64,000 bases of DNA. Source: Liolophura sinensis. Taxonomy: Eukaryota > Mollusca > Polyplacophora > Chitonida > Chitonidae. Every line of letters starts with the position of its first letter. The first letter of the stretch is position 1. Below are positions 25,401 to 40,400 of this stretch, one piece after another. The notes beneath the pieces are model-generated. The model saw only the letters and a program-made list of their open reading frames with translations, was not told the origin of the DNA and searched no databases. Location: assembly GCF_032854445.1 (NCBI RefSeq), contig NC_088301.1:25838402-25902401 (forward strand), in the 5' to 3' direction. The position numbers were made by a program, and so were the translations under genes.

Positions 25401-28400
25401 AAAAACGACGTTGTTTACAATGGCAAAGCAATAATGAATCTTACACATCCCTAAGGCAAGCAGACGGTAATTACACAATGGCTATGCCCTCGTACAGTGA
25501 TCTCTGCAAAACTGACATGCACCATTTTGTTTTGCCAATTATCACTATGGGGTAGCATCTGACAATAATTGGATACCGACGTGGGAAGTCCGAAGTGGGA
25601 CAAATTACATCATTTCAGTGATGCTGGACATTCCACTGCAGCGTCAACAGAGCGATGTCACAATGAGTAGACTAAATATGTCACACATGAAACCGCCAAA
25701 CGCAACACGTTTTGCATCAGGCAACAAAAGACTTGTGACATGCCAGTCCTTCGCCACACCAGCACCACCTGTTGTGAGAGGATACCCCATTGTAATTATA
25801 ATATATTTGCGGCCGTTAAGCAGCTATCAGGCTGCTGATTACTGACATCAGGGTGAATAAAAAGTAAAACATTCAAAGAAATCTGATTCTTGTAGCATTC
25901 ACATTTAAAAAGAACATTAGAGGATCAAAACAAAGCCAATGAACGAACCCTCATACTGAGTCTCAGACAGAAGCGGTTGTGACGGAGGTCTGCCGAGAAT
26001 AACATCACTTGACAGAACAGGTTCCACGCATTGACATTGTCAAACTCCTGAAAGAAGAAATGTGAGATATGTAATTCACATTATCAAACTTCTACAAACA
26101 GAAATAGGAGATGTGTAATTCACATTATCAAACTTCTACAAACAGAAATGGGAGATATGTAATTCACATTATCAAACTTCCACAAACAGAAATGGGAGAT
26201 ATGTAATTCACATTATCAAACTTCTAAAAACAGAAATGGGAGATATGTAATTCACGCTATCAAACTTCTACAAACAGAAATGGGAGATAGGTAATTCACG
26301 TTATCAAACTTCTAAAAACAGAAATGGGAGATATGTAATTCACATTATCAAACTTCCACAAACAGAAATGGGAGATATGTAATTCACATTATCAAACTTC
26401 TAAAAACAGAAATGGGAGATATGTAATTCACGCTATCAAACTTCTACAAACAGAAATGGGAGATATGTAATTCACATTATCAAACTTCTAAAAACAGAAA
26501 TGGGAGATATGTAATTCAAATTATCAAACTTCTAAAAACAGAAATGGGAAATATGTAATTCACATTATCAAACTTCTACAAACAGAAATGGGAGATATGT
26601 AATTCACATTATCAAACTTCCACAAACAGAAATGGGAGATATGTAATTCACATTATCAAACTTCTAAAAACAGAAATGGGAGATATGTAATTCACGCTAT
26701 CAAACTTCCACAAACAGAAATGGGAGATTTGTGATTCACATTATCAAACTTCTAAAAACAGAAATGGGAGATGTGTAATTCACGTTATCAAACTTCGGAA
26801 AACAGAAATGGGAGATAGGTAATTCAAATTATCAAACTTCTAAAAACAGAAATGGGAGATTTGTGATTCACATTATCAAACTTCTAAAAACAGAAATGGG
26901 AGATGTGTAATTCACGTTATCAAACTTCGGAAAACAGAAATGGGAGATATGTAATTCAAATTATCAAACTTCTAAAAACAGAAATGGGAGATTTGTGATT
27001 CACATTATCAAACTTCTAAAAACAGAAATGGGAGATATGTAATTCATGTTATCAAACTTCTGAAAACCAAAATGGGAGATATGTAATTCACATTAATTCA
27101 TAAAACTGAGATGTGGTTAAATATTCTGTCTGCATTGAATGTCAAGCATAGTTTTGCTAGGCAGAATAGCTTCAACACAGAAATAATGACCTTTACATAT
27201 TTTTAAACTAATGAAGAAAGAAATGCATGATTCATACTTTTTTTTCAAACAGTAAAAACTAAAAATGGAAACCACCCCACTTTCATCAAATACCTGGAAA
27301 ATCTGACTTGTTGATAGTAAATGTCATCTCTGCTAGGCAGAATAACTTCATCACAGAAATAATGACCTTTGCATATTTTTAAACTAATGAAGAAAGAAAT
27401 GCATGACTCATACTTTATTTTCATACAGTAAAAACTAAAAATGGAAACCAACCCACTTTCATCAAATACCTGGAAAATCTGACCTGGTGATAGTAAATGT
27501 CATCTTTGTCAGACATTTTCATGAAAAAAGTTAAATAAACAGTATTATCATTAATAGGGATTACACTTTCTGAATATAGCATAGATTCTAGTGCTGAAAT
27601 TTGGCTGAGACCACTGCAGGTTTCGAACCAGCGACCTCAGAGTAAGGCAACAAATCGCCAGCAATATATGTCAACCGTCTAGACCACTCGACCAACAGGC
27701 CTTCCACAAAAATAGAAGGTAGCTGACCAGTAGACTTTACAGCAAACATGCATTACCCCTCTGATGATCACAAATGACGTCACTCCCTTAGGTGAATATA
27801 AAATTCAGGCCAGTCACTGCAACCTGTACATCATAACACAACCCGGAATTTTACCGAAGATTTCTTACCCTCAAACAGATTTCCTTGACAAATCTGTAGG
27901 CAAACTGTCCGTTCTTGTTCATCATAAATGCCAATACACACATATCTTCAGTTTCCTGCAGAATCAGAAAGAGATTAGAAAGATCATTTCTTTCATTTAT
28001 TTTCCTGGTGTTTACACCAAACTTAAGCTATTTTTTTGCTGCATACATGAAGAGACAGAATTATCAACAATGGGTGGAGGAAACAGATCAATGCCTGGAG
28101 AAACCAGAACACGATAAATTATTTGTATCTAAATGTTAATCTTCTTATAAATTTATTTATTTATTTATTTGATTGGTGTGTTACGCCGTACTTAAGAATA
28201 TTTCACTAATATGACGGCGGCCAGCATTATGGTGGGTGAAAACCGAGCAGAGCCCACGACCATCTGCAGGTTACTGGAAGACGGCTGGAGAGGAAGCCAG
28301 TATGAGTTGTACTTAAACTCACAGCGACTACATTGGTGAGAGACTCCTGGGCCATTACGCTGCGCTAGCGCGTTAACCAACTGAGCCAAGGAGGCCCCTC

Positions 28401-31400
28401 TTCATATAAAGACTTGTAACCAAGCCAAAGGGAACTGAATTCTATCAAGAAGCCTAAACCATTCAGGTATTAGTGTACTGAAGCAAGCTGTGAATAAAGG
28501 AGGAAAAAAAACAGAAAAACAATGCCAATGTCACATGAAAGAGCATAAAAACTATAGTCTTTAATATTTTTTTCTTTCAGGAGAAAGGGGTATTTGAAAC
28601 TCTTGGTATATATTGTCTTCGAATAATAATGTTTTAAATAAGAATGTGATGCATGTCTAATAAATTTATTTGAATGTAAATTAATTGTTTATATTCAAAC
28701 ATATGCATTTAATCTGAATGATGATAATATTTATGAATATCTTGAGAACATAAATATCAAAAAACGGAAAAAAAATATTGAAGAGCTGTTTTACAATTAA
28801 CTTTTTGTGCTCTTTTATGAGAACTTTATTTAACTATTGTGTGAACCTTATTTAACTTTCATGTGAACTTTAACTTTTATGTGAACTTTATTTAACTTTC
28901 ATGTGAACTTTATTTAACTTTCATGTGACCTTTATTTAACTTTTATGTGACCTTTATTTAACTTTTATGTGAACTTTATTTAACTTTTATGTGACCTTTA
29001 TTTAACTTTTATGTGAACTTTATTTAACTTTTATGTGAACTTTAATTTTCATGTAATTTCCACCCTTAATGATGGAGCCAATCAGCCGAGGCGAAGAGCG
29101 AAGTTTTAGCTCAAGATGAGCGGAAATGTTCAAAGCTTTCTTTTCTTTTGTAATGTTATTAACTGATTTATTTGTTTATTTATTTGATTGGTGTTTTACG
29201 CTATACTCAAGAATATTTAACTTATACGACGACGGCCAGCATTATGGTGCGTGGAAACCCGGGGGAAACCCATGACCATCTGCAGGTTGCTGGGAGACCT
29301 TCCCACATACGGCCAGAGAGGAAGCCAGCGTTATTAATTGAACATTAACGCAAGTCTCATTTTAAATTGTACACAATGTGGACTTGTTAAGACTGACTGA
29401 CCCTGGCCATGGTTTCATCAGAGGTAAAAAGAGGACAGGAGAGGCCCAGAACTGCCAGTTCCTCTAGCTCACTAAGTTTTCCTTCTTCTACCAGAACGTC
29501 AAACACCTGGGGGACAAGAAAACACAGACAATGCACAAAAAACAACAACAACAAAAAATGTAAATAAGTAAATAAAGCAGTGTTCTTCAAAGGTGATTCA
29601 GCTTATTTATAAGAATGTGTGTATCAAATTTGAACAATCTTACTGAAGTTTTAACATATATTGTTCACATGAGAACTCCACACAAAAATGCAAATGAACA
29701 AAAACAGTGACGCAATCGCACAATTAAGATTCCTGCACTGCATTTACAAGGGGGTATAACTCATGTTCCACAGGACATGTACACGTATATATAGTCTCAA
29801 CATCAAGGACCCAGGAAAGCATTGAGTAACAACTTTTATAAATTCTTTCATTACATCACATTGATTTTATTGATTTATTTCCTTGGTGCTTAAGCCATAT
29901 TCAACAACATTACACTTATATAAAGTCAGCTTTATGATTTATTTATTTATCTGATTGGTATTTTACGGCGTACTCAAGAATGTTTCACTTATACGATGGC
30001 GGCCAGCATTATGGTGGGAGGAAACCGGGCACTACTACAGCCACAGACAGGTTTATGTTTGTTGGAAATCAGAGTGCACAAAGAAACCTGGGAAACCTTC
30101 TAATTTAAAGCTGCAGTCTAAACAGTGAGAGCTGGATTTGAAACCTCCACCCACCCTGGTCAATACCCGATGTAGAATTTTTCTAGTACTTTTAGTCCAA
30201 AAAAACCAAACTAACCATGTTGGTTGCAAAATGAACATTATGTTGTTGAAATCTAGCACTGTATATCCACCATTTCATTAGATTTATTTATTTAGTTAGC
30301 TCGCTGATGTTTAACGCCGTACTCAAGAATATTTCATTTATATGACAGCACCCAGCATTATGGCGAGAGAAAATCGTGCAGAACCAAGGGGAAACCAAAG
30401 AGTATCCGCAGGCGCTGAAGACATTCCATGTACAGCCGGACACCACTTCATTAGAGAAAACCTACAGAATCTGCAGAAAAATTATTATGGCTCGAACTGA
30501 AACGACTGAATGATTGCAACTAAACGCCACATCTGCAGCACAGATATTTCAACAATATTGTAGTGATTTATATTAATGGTGTTTTACACCGTAGTCGAGA
30601 ATATTTCACTTATACGACGGCAACCAGCGTTATAGTGGGAGGAAACCAGGCAGAGCCCGAGGGAAACAGATACCATCGGCAGGTTGCTGGCAGACTTTCC
30701 CACGTTCAGCTGGCTAAGATTTGACACTGTTTTACACTGTACTCAAGAATATTTCAGCCGGAGAGGAAGCCAGCATGTGCTGGACTTGAACTCAGAGCGA
30801 CCTCAATGGTGAGAGGTTCCTGGATCATTACGCTAATCTAGTGCGCTAACCAACTGAGCTACGAAAGCCCCTCAATATTGTAGTGAGAGGCTCAGTTGAA
30901 AAGATTACAGTCAATAACATACCTTCACAAATATATCCCACAATTCATCTTTGGACAAACCTTTTCCAGCTGTAGAGGGATCTGAAATGAAACAAGCAAA
31001 TGTACATGTAAGACTGAAATGTTGAGAATGAAAATGTGACAGAAGTGGACAAAGGGACACAGGAGTTTGAGCTGGCTAGCTGATTGGTTGCAGCATTCAC
31101 ATGCCCACAGTTTAATGCTGAATTATCTTATCTTATCTAAAGGACACCTGAAAAGGAACTATAAAACAATGATGATGATTTTAGGGCAATCAAGTTTTTT
31201 TAAAAATTTCATTTTTGAGGTATATTTATTTATTTATTTGATTGGTGTTTTATGCCGCACTCAAGAATACTGTATTTATACGACGGCGGCCAGCATTATG
31301 GTGGGAGGAAACCGGGTAGCGCCCAGGGGAAACCGTCGACCATCTGCAGGTTGCTGGAAAACCTTTTGAGATATACATATATTTTATATCTCTTTATAAT

Positions 31401-34400
31401 TAATCACTCATTTTTTAAATCTTTTCTGCAAATGAGCAGAAATTTCATCATTGATGAGCTTTCCAGAAACTCTGGGCCAGCTTGGCTCACACCCCTATCC
31501 TTCAACATCGTTGTCTTGATCTACTTTTCCAATATAATGATATCACAATCCTCTTGAAGATTTATCTGCTCTTCACACCTTTCATTTTCATTTCATTTTT
31601 TGTTCACCATAAACCTTAAATTAAATACATAGGTATACATGTGTGATACATTTGGCAGGAATAAAAAAGCTCGCAAGAGTTTGTTCTATCCCATGAAAAG
31701 TAGAATGTTATATAATGGAGTTTATACATGGAATAATGGTAATGATATTACAGTGTGACATATATAATGGAGTATATACATGGAATAATGGTAATGATAT
31801 TACAGTGTGACATATATAATAGAGTATATACATGGAATAATGGTAATGATATTACAGTGTGACATATACAAGCATACATGGTAACAAACTAATGTTCAAA
31901 ATCAGGAATCATAAAAGATGTTGGAAACTTTAGCAACAGGAACTTTAGGGAACTTTTTTTTTTCCTTTTTTTTTTTTCGTCATTAACCTACATAAGCAAC
32001 CAAAGTGCGTCTTAATGAAACTGCTCAATTGCACCTTGCACAGTGTATAACACCAAGAAACCAGCAAAGATTTCAGCACTGACATCAATAGGTTCTTCTA
32101 TTACTTTTACACGTCTCAGCTTGTGGTATACCACACCATTTGACTACAGTCAGAAATATGTTTTTTTTACACATACAAGAGGACTTACTTTTTGTTTTCA
32201 TCAGGTCTGGTTTGTTTTTAGCCAGCATTCTCAAGGCTTCTATTCTGTGCTTTGGTGTGTGATATGACAGAACAACTGCATGAACAGAGAAAAAGACTGA
32301 ACTAATCGCATGACAACTAGAATGCAGATGACCTTTTGGCTATAAGCATACGCAAGAAAAATCATCACTATGCTAAGAACCTGGGCCTGGTTGTTCCAAA
32401 CTGGTTTAAGACTGATTTTAACTTTAAGCCAAGTCTTCACTTTTGTACTTTGCTGAAAAAAAAATTGTGTAACAGTATTATAAAAATGAACTAAAGCCGT
32501 TATACTTTGACTTTGCAGAGCTGTGTAAACTGCCGAGTTTGGCTTAATTTTTGAATATAAAATATGGCTTAGTACCATTATTAGCTAATACACTTTCAAA
32601 CAACTGGACCCTGGGGTAACTGGTGTAAATAATGAAAGGATTTTTCAAGAAAATTTTGAAGGTGAGAAATGTCACGACAACCAGTGCAGTAAGTTCGGGG
32701 AGACCATGAAAATACTGATACAAACTGCATTTAAAACTTACATGTGCATAAGTTTTAATCATGGGGAAGAGATATCTAAAATTTTCATGGAAATCAGAGC
32801 AGAACTGGACAAAATCGTGTCTATAGCCAAACAGACTGATTTACTTACCCTTGAAGCACTCTGGATTGTATAGCTCCTGCATATGACTGATGATTAGTTT
32901 TTTACCATTGCTGATAAACTCGTCAAGTTTCTTGTGGGAGTAGAGCATCATACACTTGTGCAACAACAACCATCGCTCCTGGTCAGACAAAGAAACAGTT
33001 AATGTTAAGCAAAAGCACAAATGAAACTGTTCTCAAGACCATGAACAAACTGGTTATTTTTTGTTTCAGATCCACTTCAGATCTATTTAATGGGCCTTGA
33101 CACTCTGAAATTTCTTTGTGGACAGATATTAACAAAAACTCTGCTTTCAAAGTTTGGTTATTTGCTACCGGTTTTATTTTTTCTATGCTGTTGGCATTGT
33201 TAAACAGACTTTCTCGAAAACAACTGTGTTTATTGACAAAATTTCTTACTTCTTCCATGTTATTTACAACATCTTAATAGGAAGTGTGAAAAAACAGCCA
33301 CTTTTGCATCAACTCATTCAAACATTTGACCATCTCATTTTTTCATCTCAATCAAAATGTCATAGGGGGCTTTTTCTTCTTCCTCAATTCTTTTGATCGT
33401 TGTTCAGTGATGTTCTGAAGACTTTCTCATTTACCTGAAATGACCATAAATTTCAGCCAATTGGCCTGATTCTAAGAGTTCTATTGATTTTAGAAGGAGT
33501 TTTGAGGCTAGCTGGGGATATATTCTATACAATAGATATTCTACTGGAAAATCGTAAGCCTCAGCACCAAGATTATATTCCATGACATTCATTTGCCTAT
33601 CAAAATGCAATTTTGAGGTGAAATTTTAGGGTATATGACAGCAGCCAGTGTAAATGTAACATGGATGGAGAAAACCTGGAGCGCCTGGTGTAAACCACCG
33701 GTCTATGGTCTGTTACTCAAATACTCTCTCACTGATCTTCAACTAAAACCAAACTCTGTGAATGGTCACACAAGCCTCATTTATCCCTTACTGTCACCCA
33801 AGCAGATTTTAAATTTATTTATTTATTTGACTGGTGTTTTACGCCATAATATTTCACTTATGCGACGGCAGCCAGCATTATGGTTGGAGGAAACCAGGCA
33901 GAGAGCAGAGGAAACCCATGACCATCCGCAGGTTGCTGCAGGCCTTCCCCCTAGCAGATTTTCGGTATATATATATATATGTATCAAAAACCTAATCAGA
34001 TCATTTTAGTTTTCAAACCTAAATTTGATGCTAGAGATGTATTCTGTACATGTATTTTTATGACATTACAAGGATATGATACTTCACGTATAGGAATTCC
34101 AGATTGTCAACTAACCTCGTTAGTCAGTGGTGCTTGCTCTACCATCTCTGTAAAGACAGGAATGACAACAATACACATTTACACACATTGAGAGGTTTTC
34201 AACATACCTGTATATCTTACATTGTCAAATATGTATTCACATATTTATTTGATTACTGTTTTAGGCAGTGCTCAATAATTCACTTATATGACGGTGGCCA
34301 GCATTATGGCAAGAGGAAACCGAGCACAGCCTGGGGGAAACCCACAACCATCCACAGATTGCTGACAGACCTTCCTGTGTACCACAAATGTGTTATTTGT

Positions 34401-37400
34401 ACATTAGAACTTATTTATAACACACCAAAGACATTCAGTCCAATATCAACTTTCAATTAAAGACTATTTAATTACAATTGTGATGGTTCTGCTTAAAATC
34501 GGATAGCTATTGCACTTCTGGTAAAGTTATATCCCATTGTCTTCTTGTCTGATGTTATATTAGTCAAAAGCTGAAGAAAAAATTATTTCTGCATGACCTT
34601 GCAAAATTTTTACTGCAAATTTGTTTTCATACTTCAGAAATCCAAACTTTTATGAATACTATATCCCTTTTTTTTCTCAAAAGTAAAGGCTTCAGAACTG
34701 ATCAAATTCTTTACTTAAATTCAAGAAAATAATATGTAAAGATTGGAGGCTACAAAAATATCTGGGATGACACTGGGGGGATTTACCTGTGGTGAGGGTG
34801 CGTATTGCCTCATCAGCTCTACCCATCTGCTGCTGAAGGTTAGACAAGGCTACACGAGCCTCGGTGTGATTGGGGGCCAGCTCAACCACCTTAGCATAGG
34901 CCTCTTCTGACCGATCTACCTCGCCCAGGATGCTAAGACACTCCGCATAGCGCAGCCACACTGCAGCCTACCACAAAGCAGAGTAAAGGATATATGAAAA
35001 GGTATTATAAAATCAAGCCTCTAACGGCAACGAGGAAAGATATGTCAATAAAATTTGGAAAAAAATCTTCATTTTTGAGATATATTATATATTCTTTAAT
35101 AACCCTTCTATTTTATACACATTCTCCATCAAGGGTAGGATATATTTGCAAATGATGTCACAGAGTAACATACTAAGAATTGCACCCCCATTCAGGCTTT
35201 CCTCCCAACAAAAATGTTTTGACAGCTATCACAGAAGGTCACTTAATTTCCGGCATCATCGCTGGGGCCAACCACTGGGGAAACTGTTGTTCAAAGCCAT
35301 TTCCATGCCCCATGAAGAAAGCCAAGAAACTGTTGTGTATTTGTATAGGTTAGGCCACTTCATACACTCCCTATTCAAAAATATCAAACTAAGCTTTTCA
35401 TGTATACTTTAATAGAAACAATAATTTTAATTGAAAACAACTGCTACAGCCTCATTTATTTATTTTATTTGATTGGTGTTTTAAGCAGTACTCAAGAATA
35501 TTTCACTTATACAATGGCGGCCAGCATTATGGTGGGAGGCAACCGGGGGAAACCCATGGCCATCCATAGGTTGCTGGTAAACCTTCCCACATACGGAGAG
35601 GAAGCCAGCATGTGCTGGACCTTGCTGAACTCACACCGACCGCATTGGTGAGAGGCTCCAGGGTCACTGTGTTAACCATCTCAGTCTGGAAGAGATGGCT
35701 TTAGGTCAGGAGATCTGTCAGGTACCTTAGTGGCACATCTCCCAGTGGTTTCCTCCACTATCGATTGCTATCAACAATTTCAGCCATCTGATAAATAATG
35801 CTCACTTCCTGACAAAGCCCACAAATTTTTACATGAAATTTCAAGACTTTAATTACAACCCCCTCCCCCTCCCTTCCCCTTGTAAGCTCCTCCCCAGCCA
35901 TCACAGACTCGAAGAGCCTTGTAAAGTTGTCTGTCATCTCCGCTGGATGCAGTTTTGTGATACAGTGCTTACCAGGGAGTAGTTCTTGGTTTTGACAAGC
36001 ATCTCCAGGATGGGCCTGGCGTCTTTGTATCGACCCAGGTGCATGTAAGCCTCAGCTACATCCAGATACAGGTCACCACTAGACTCGGCAGATTCCTCCT
36101 GGAGGGGCGAGCGCACATACTGCAAAATACACACACTGGTACAGTAAAATACACACACAGTATCCCAGTATCAGCTAGTACAAAAATACGCACAATATTA
36201 CTGTAAGATGTACTGCAAATTGCACACGCAGAATTATGGTACAGTAACAGGTATTGCCAAATACTGTGAAACTTCATTTTTCAACCACCAATGCACTTTT
36301 TTAAGTGGAAATTTATGCGTACAATTATTATGTAAATTATGCCCAAACTGATTTCTGTGTGTCGTTAAAGGTGTTAGCTTCTTAAAACTGTGCAAAGTAT
36401 TTGCTCCACACTCTCTCAGAATGTTTCTAAATATTGGTTGCAGAGGCGGTTGAAAAGATTGAAGAATTAGGGTACACATACAATATCTTGGTAACAGGTA
36501 CTGCCGGATACACATACAATATCTTGGTAACAGGTACTGCCGGATACACATACAATATCTACACATACAATATCTTGGTAACAGGTACTGCCGGATACAC
36601 ATACAATATCTTGGTAACAGGTACTGCCGGATACACATACAATATCTACACATACAATATCTTGGTAACAGGTACTGCCGGATACACATACAATATCTTG
36701 GTAACAGGTATTGCCGGATACACATACAATATCTTGGTAACAGGTACTGCCGGATACACATACAATATCTTGGTAACAGGTACTGCCGGATACACATACA
36801 ATATCTTGGTAACAGGTGCTGCCGGATACACATACAATATCTTGGTAACAGGTACTGCCGGATACACATCCAATATCTTGGTAACAGGTACTGCCGGATA
36901 CACATACAATATCTTGGTAACAGGTGCTGCCGGATACACATACAATATCGTGGTAACAGGTACTGCCAAATACGCACACACATAGTATCACCCTAACAGG
37001 TGCTGCAAAATACATGCCAAATTCTGCCAAACACTATCACTGCACAAGGTACCATAATATACACACTGAGTTTTTCTACAGGCTGTGCACTGATAATTAC
37101 ATTTATGTATGATTTCTTACTTTCAGACATTTTTCATTCGCTCCGCATGTGTTTTACACAATTCTGGGGGACAATCTAGCATACCTATGTATTTATGTAC
37201 ATCCATTCTCAAAAGAAATATCCAACCAGTAATAGCAAACACAACTGAATAGTTGTATGTCCATGTAAACATTACAAAATTTGTCTAACTCCCACAGCTC
37301 AAGGTGTATCACACAGGCCACCTAGCTTCACCCCCAAGGCTATAGGTAACCACCAGCTTTACCCTCAAGTCTATTGGTTACCATTAACTTCCACACCAGT

Positions 37401-40400
37401 GTTACAAACCTTGGCTAACTCATATAGCTCTAGGTGTATCAGACACACCACCAGCTTCACCCTCAGGTCTATAGGTAACCATTAACTTCCACACCAGTGT
37501 TACAAACCTTGGCTAACTCATATAGCTCTAGGTGTATCAGACACACCACCAGCTTCACCCTCAGGTCTATAGGTAACCATTCAGACACAGTACACCTGTC
37601 GAATGGAAACACAATATTAATGGTATACAATTCCTCATATTTGACATGAATGCAAATTAACAAATTTTCTCTCTTTTTCTTCATTCAAGACCATAATGAG
37701 AAGAATGCAAGCACTTACCAGAAGTTGAATGGGAAAGGTCTAAAGTACGTGTATATCAAATTTTGTTTACATACACATCTATGTATTTAAAAATGTCACA
37801 ACAATGCAGTTTTTTTTTTTAGCTTAAACTGACAAACTGCTAGGCACGTAAATCATAAGCCCTTCTCAGTATATATATGATGAAATAGGCATCAAGAAAA
37901 AAAAAGATATAGGTCAGGCCCTGTATTTATCAAGTAACATAAGACATAAATCATAAATTGCAATCCTTAATAATCAGAAGAGGTAAGAACTCAAATTGTG
38001 GCTGGTACCTTGTTCTGCAGTCAAAAAGCAAATGTACAAATTTGAAACTTCCTAGAGCAACTTGAAAAGACGTTGGAAAAATATGGGCCCAGACATAAGC
38101 ATATATCTGAGCTGTCATAACAATAAAATACTTCTACTTTGGACATACAAGTATTCAGACAGAACATAATTTTTTCTCACAACATATTGGATTAAGATCA
38201 AGTTAGAAATCATTGGAGAAATTTGGAAATTACTTTCAATTCAATACATGGTTCTGCTTTAGCACTGTTTGCTAGCAGACAGCAGCCATTGTGATTAACG
38301 TACAACTATTACTTATAATTTGTCATTCTTCTCCATTATTCTGGGATTAACTTCTGTGGAATGGATTTTTCTACCTTGTCAGTTTTTCTGTGTCTAGAGC
38401 ACCAGTCTCGTCTGTGCCCAGCCATTTTGTATCATCAGCCAAGTAAAACACAACCCCACAGTGCTTCATTAAGATCTGTAAACATGACAACAATTCCAAT
38501 GTTAGTTAGATATAGGTATATGTCACAGCAGAGCATTACAGGAGGCTGTGAGTGAGTGAGTGAGTGAGTGCTTGGGGTTTAACGTCGTACTCAACAATTT
38601 TTCAGTCATATGATGACAAATCAATCCTTAGGGTGCATGTACGTGTAATGTGCCTCCTTGTTGCAGGACAGATTTCCACCGCTCTTTTATTTAGTGCTGC
38701 TTCACTGAGACGACCTACTGAAGGCAAGTAAGCAGCCCCGCCCAAGCCATTATACTGATGCGGGTCAACCAGTCGTTGCACTATCCCCTTCATGCTGAAC
38801 GCCAAGCAAGGAAGTTATAACTTCCTCTTTTAAAGTCTTAGGTGTGACTCGATCAAGGATTGATCCCGGATCTACCGGTCCTGAAGCGGACGCTCTAACA
38901 ACTGTGCTATCTGGGCCAGTCAAGAGGCTGTGAAGGTGCTTGTTAACAGAAGAAGTTATCAAATCTAAATCTCACAGCTTAGGAGAATGGAAACAGGTTT
39001 CTCACTATACATTTGATTTGACACATTCATGAGCTTCCACTTCACTGTCAAAAGAATAAGCTTGACAGGATTTTGGTTATATTTTCACATGCTCGCCCCC
39101 TCCGTACAAGACCTGAAATGCTAGCACGAACTGTTGATTTAAATTAGGCCCTAGTACTCATGAAAATGTTTGACAAATGTTTACCTGTTAATTTTATTGT
39201 AAAGATCTAAGAATATTTATTTTGAGAATTGCCTTACATATTGGGTGATATAATTTAGTGCTGTGTTCTTATCAATGCACATGAAGTTTAATTATGATCA
39301 ATCATTTGAAAAGCATTCTACCACTGTTCCTCCCTTCTGCAGAAAAAAAAAAAAGAAAACAACTTACCTACCCTCATTTGTTCTAAAGGGCTTGTAACAT
39401 CAAACAAACAATGTTTTAATTTTGGCACTAGTGATCATGCGAACTTCATGTACGACCACATGAGACAGCACTGTCCAACGTGTGTTGCCACCAAAGCCCC
39501 AACAACAATACAAACAGGGGATTCAAAAAAATTCTTTATCTGAGAAACCATTTCCATGATCTAGCAAAATTGCCAAGACTCAAGTCTTAGGAATAATTCA
39601 ACCCCGACCAAGACCCACAAATTCACAGAAAACGAAAGATGTATCAACAGGTATTAAGATTGGCTGTATTAGTAATTGTAAACTACTTTTTATCAATGAA
39701 TGAAGAGCATATCACCTCTAACGACACCTTATACATCTTTTGGGACATCAAAAGTTCCAGCAGTAAGTTGACATCTGAAATGGATGGATGAAGTAATATA
39801 GTGACTTTGAAATCAAACTTACTACAACTTGAAAGAGGATCTGAAACAGTCCTTTTGGCTAAAATACAATGTTATTTATTTATTTATGTGATTGGTGTTT
39901 TATGCCATACTCAAGAATATTTCACTTATGCACTGGCGGCTAGCATTATGGTGGGAGGAAACCAGGCAGAGCCCAGGGGAAACCCACAGCTATTCGCAGG
40001 TTGCTGAGAAACCTTCCCACACACGGCCAGAGAGGAAGCCAGCATGAGCTGGACTTGAACTCACAGCGACCGCATTGGTGAGACAATGTGTGTACATCAA
40101 ATGCCTCAATTTGCCTAACACTGCATTCACTTCCCCATGGAATCGATGTATGCTCTATAATGATTAATTTATTTGAGAGAGCAGTAACATTTAGGACACA
40201 TGCCCAGGACATTTAGGACATTGCCCAGCCCTTGTGACTCTTTCCTCTAAATCCTGTAACATAATCTTAGACATGTCATAGACAAAACAACTTCACTGGA
40301 TTCAAATGGATTGTACATTTAAAATAAAAAAAAGTTTTAGGCCAAAGTAGTTTTTTTAGCTAAAAAAAATGAATATTAAAAATGACAGGTGATAACCTAA

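Noticed and set aside
27600-27705. Functional tRNA gene in the tRNA-like segment
   Set aside because: Box A- and B-like motifs are present, but the acceptor stem does not pair and the segment recurs as part of a mobile element.
36234-37030. Long frames (up to 249 codons) on both strands over the 36-bp array
   Set aside because: They exist because 36 is divisible by 3; four frames are open at once, the products are pure repeats, and the region is a GTF3C3 intron.
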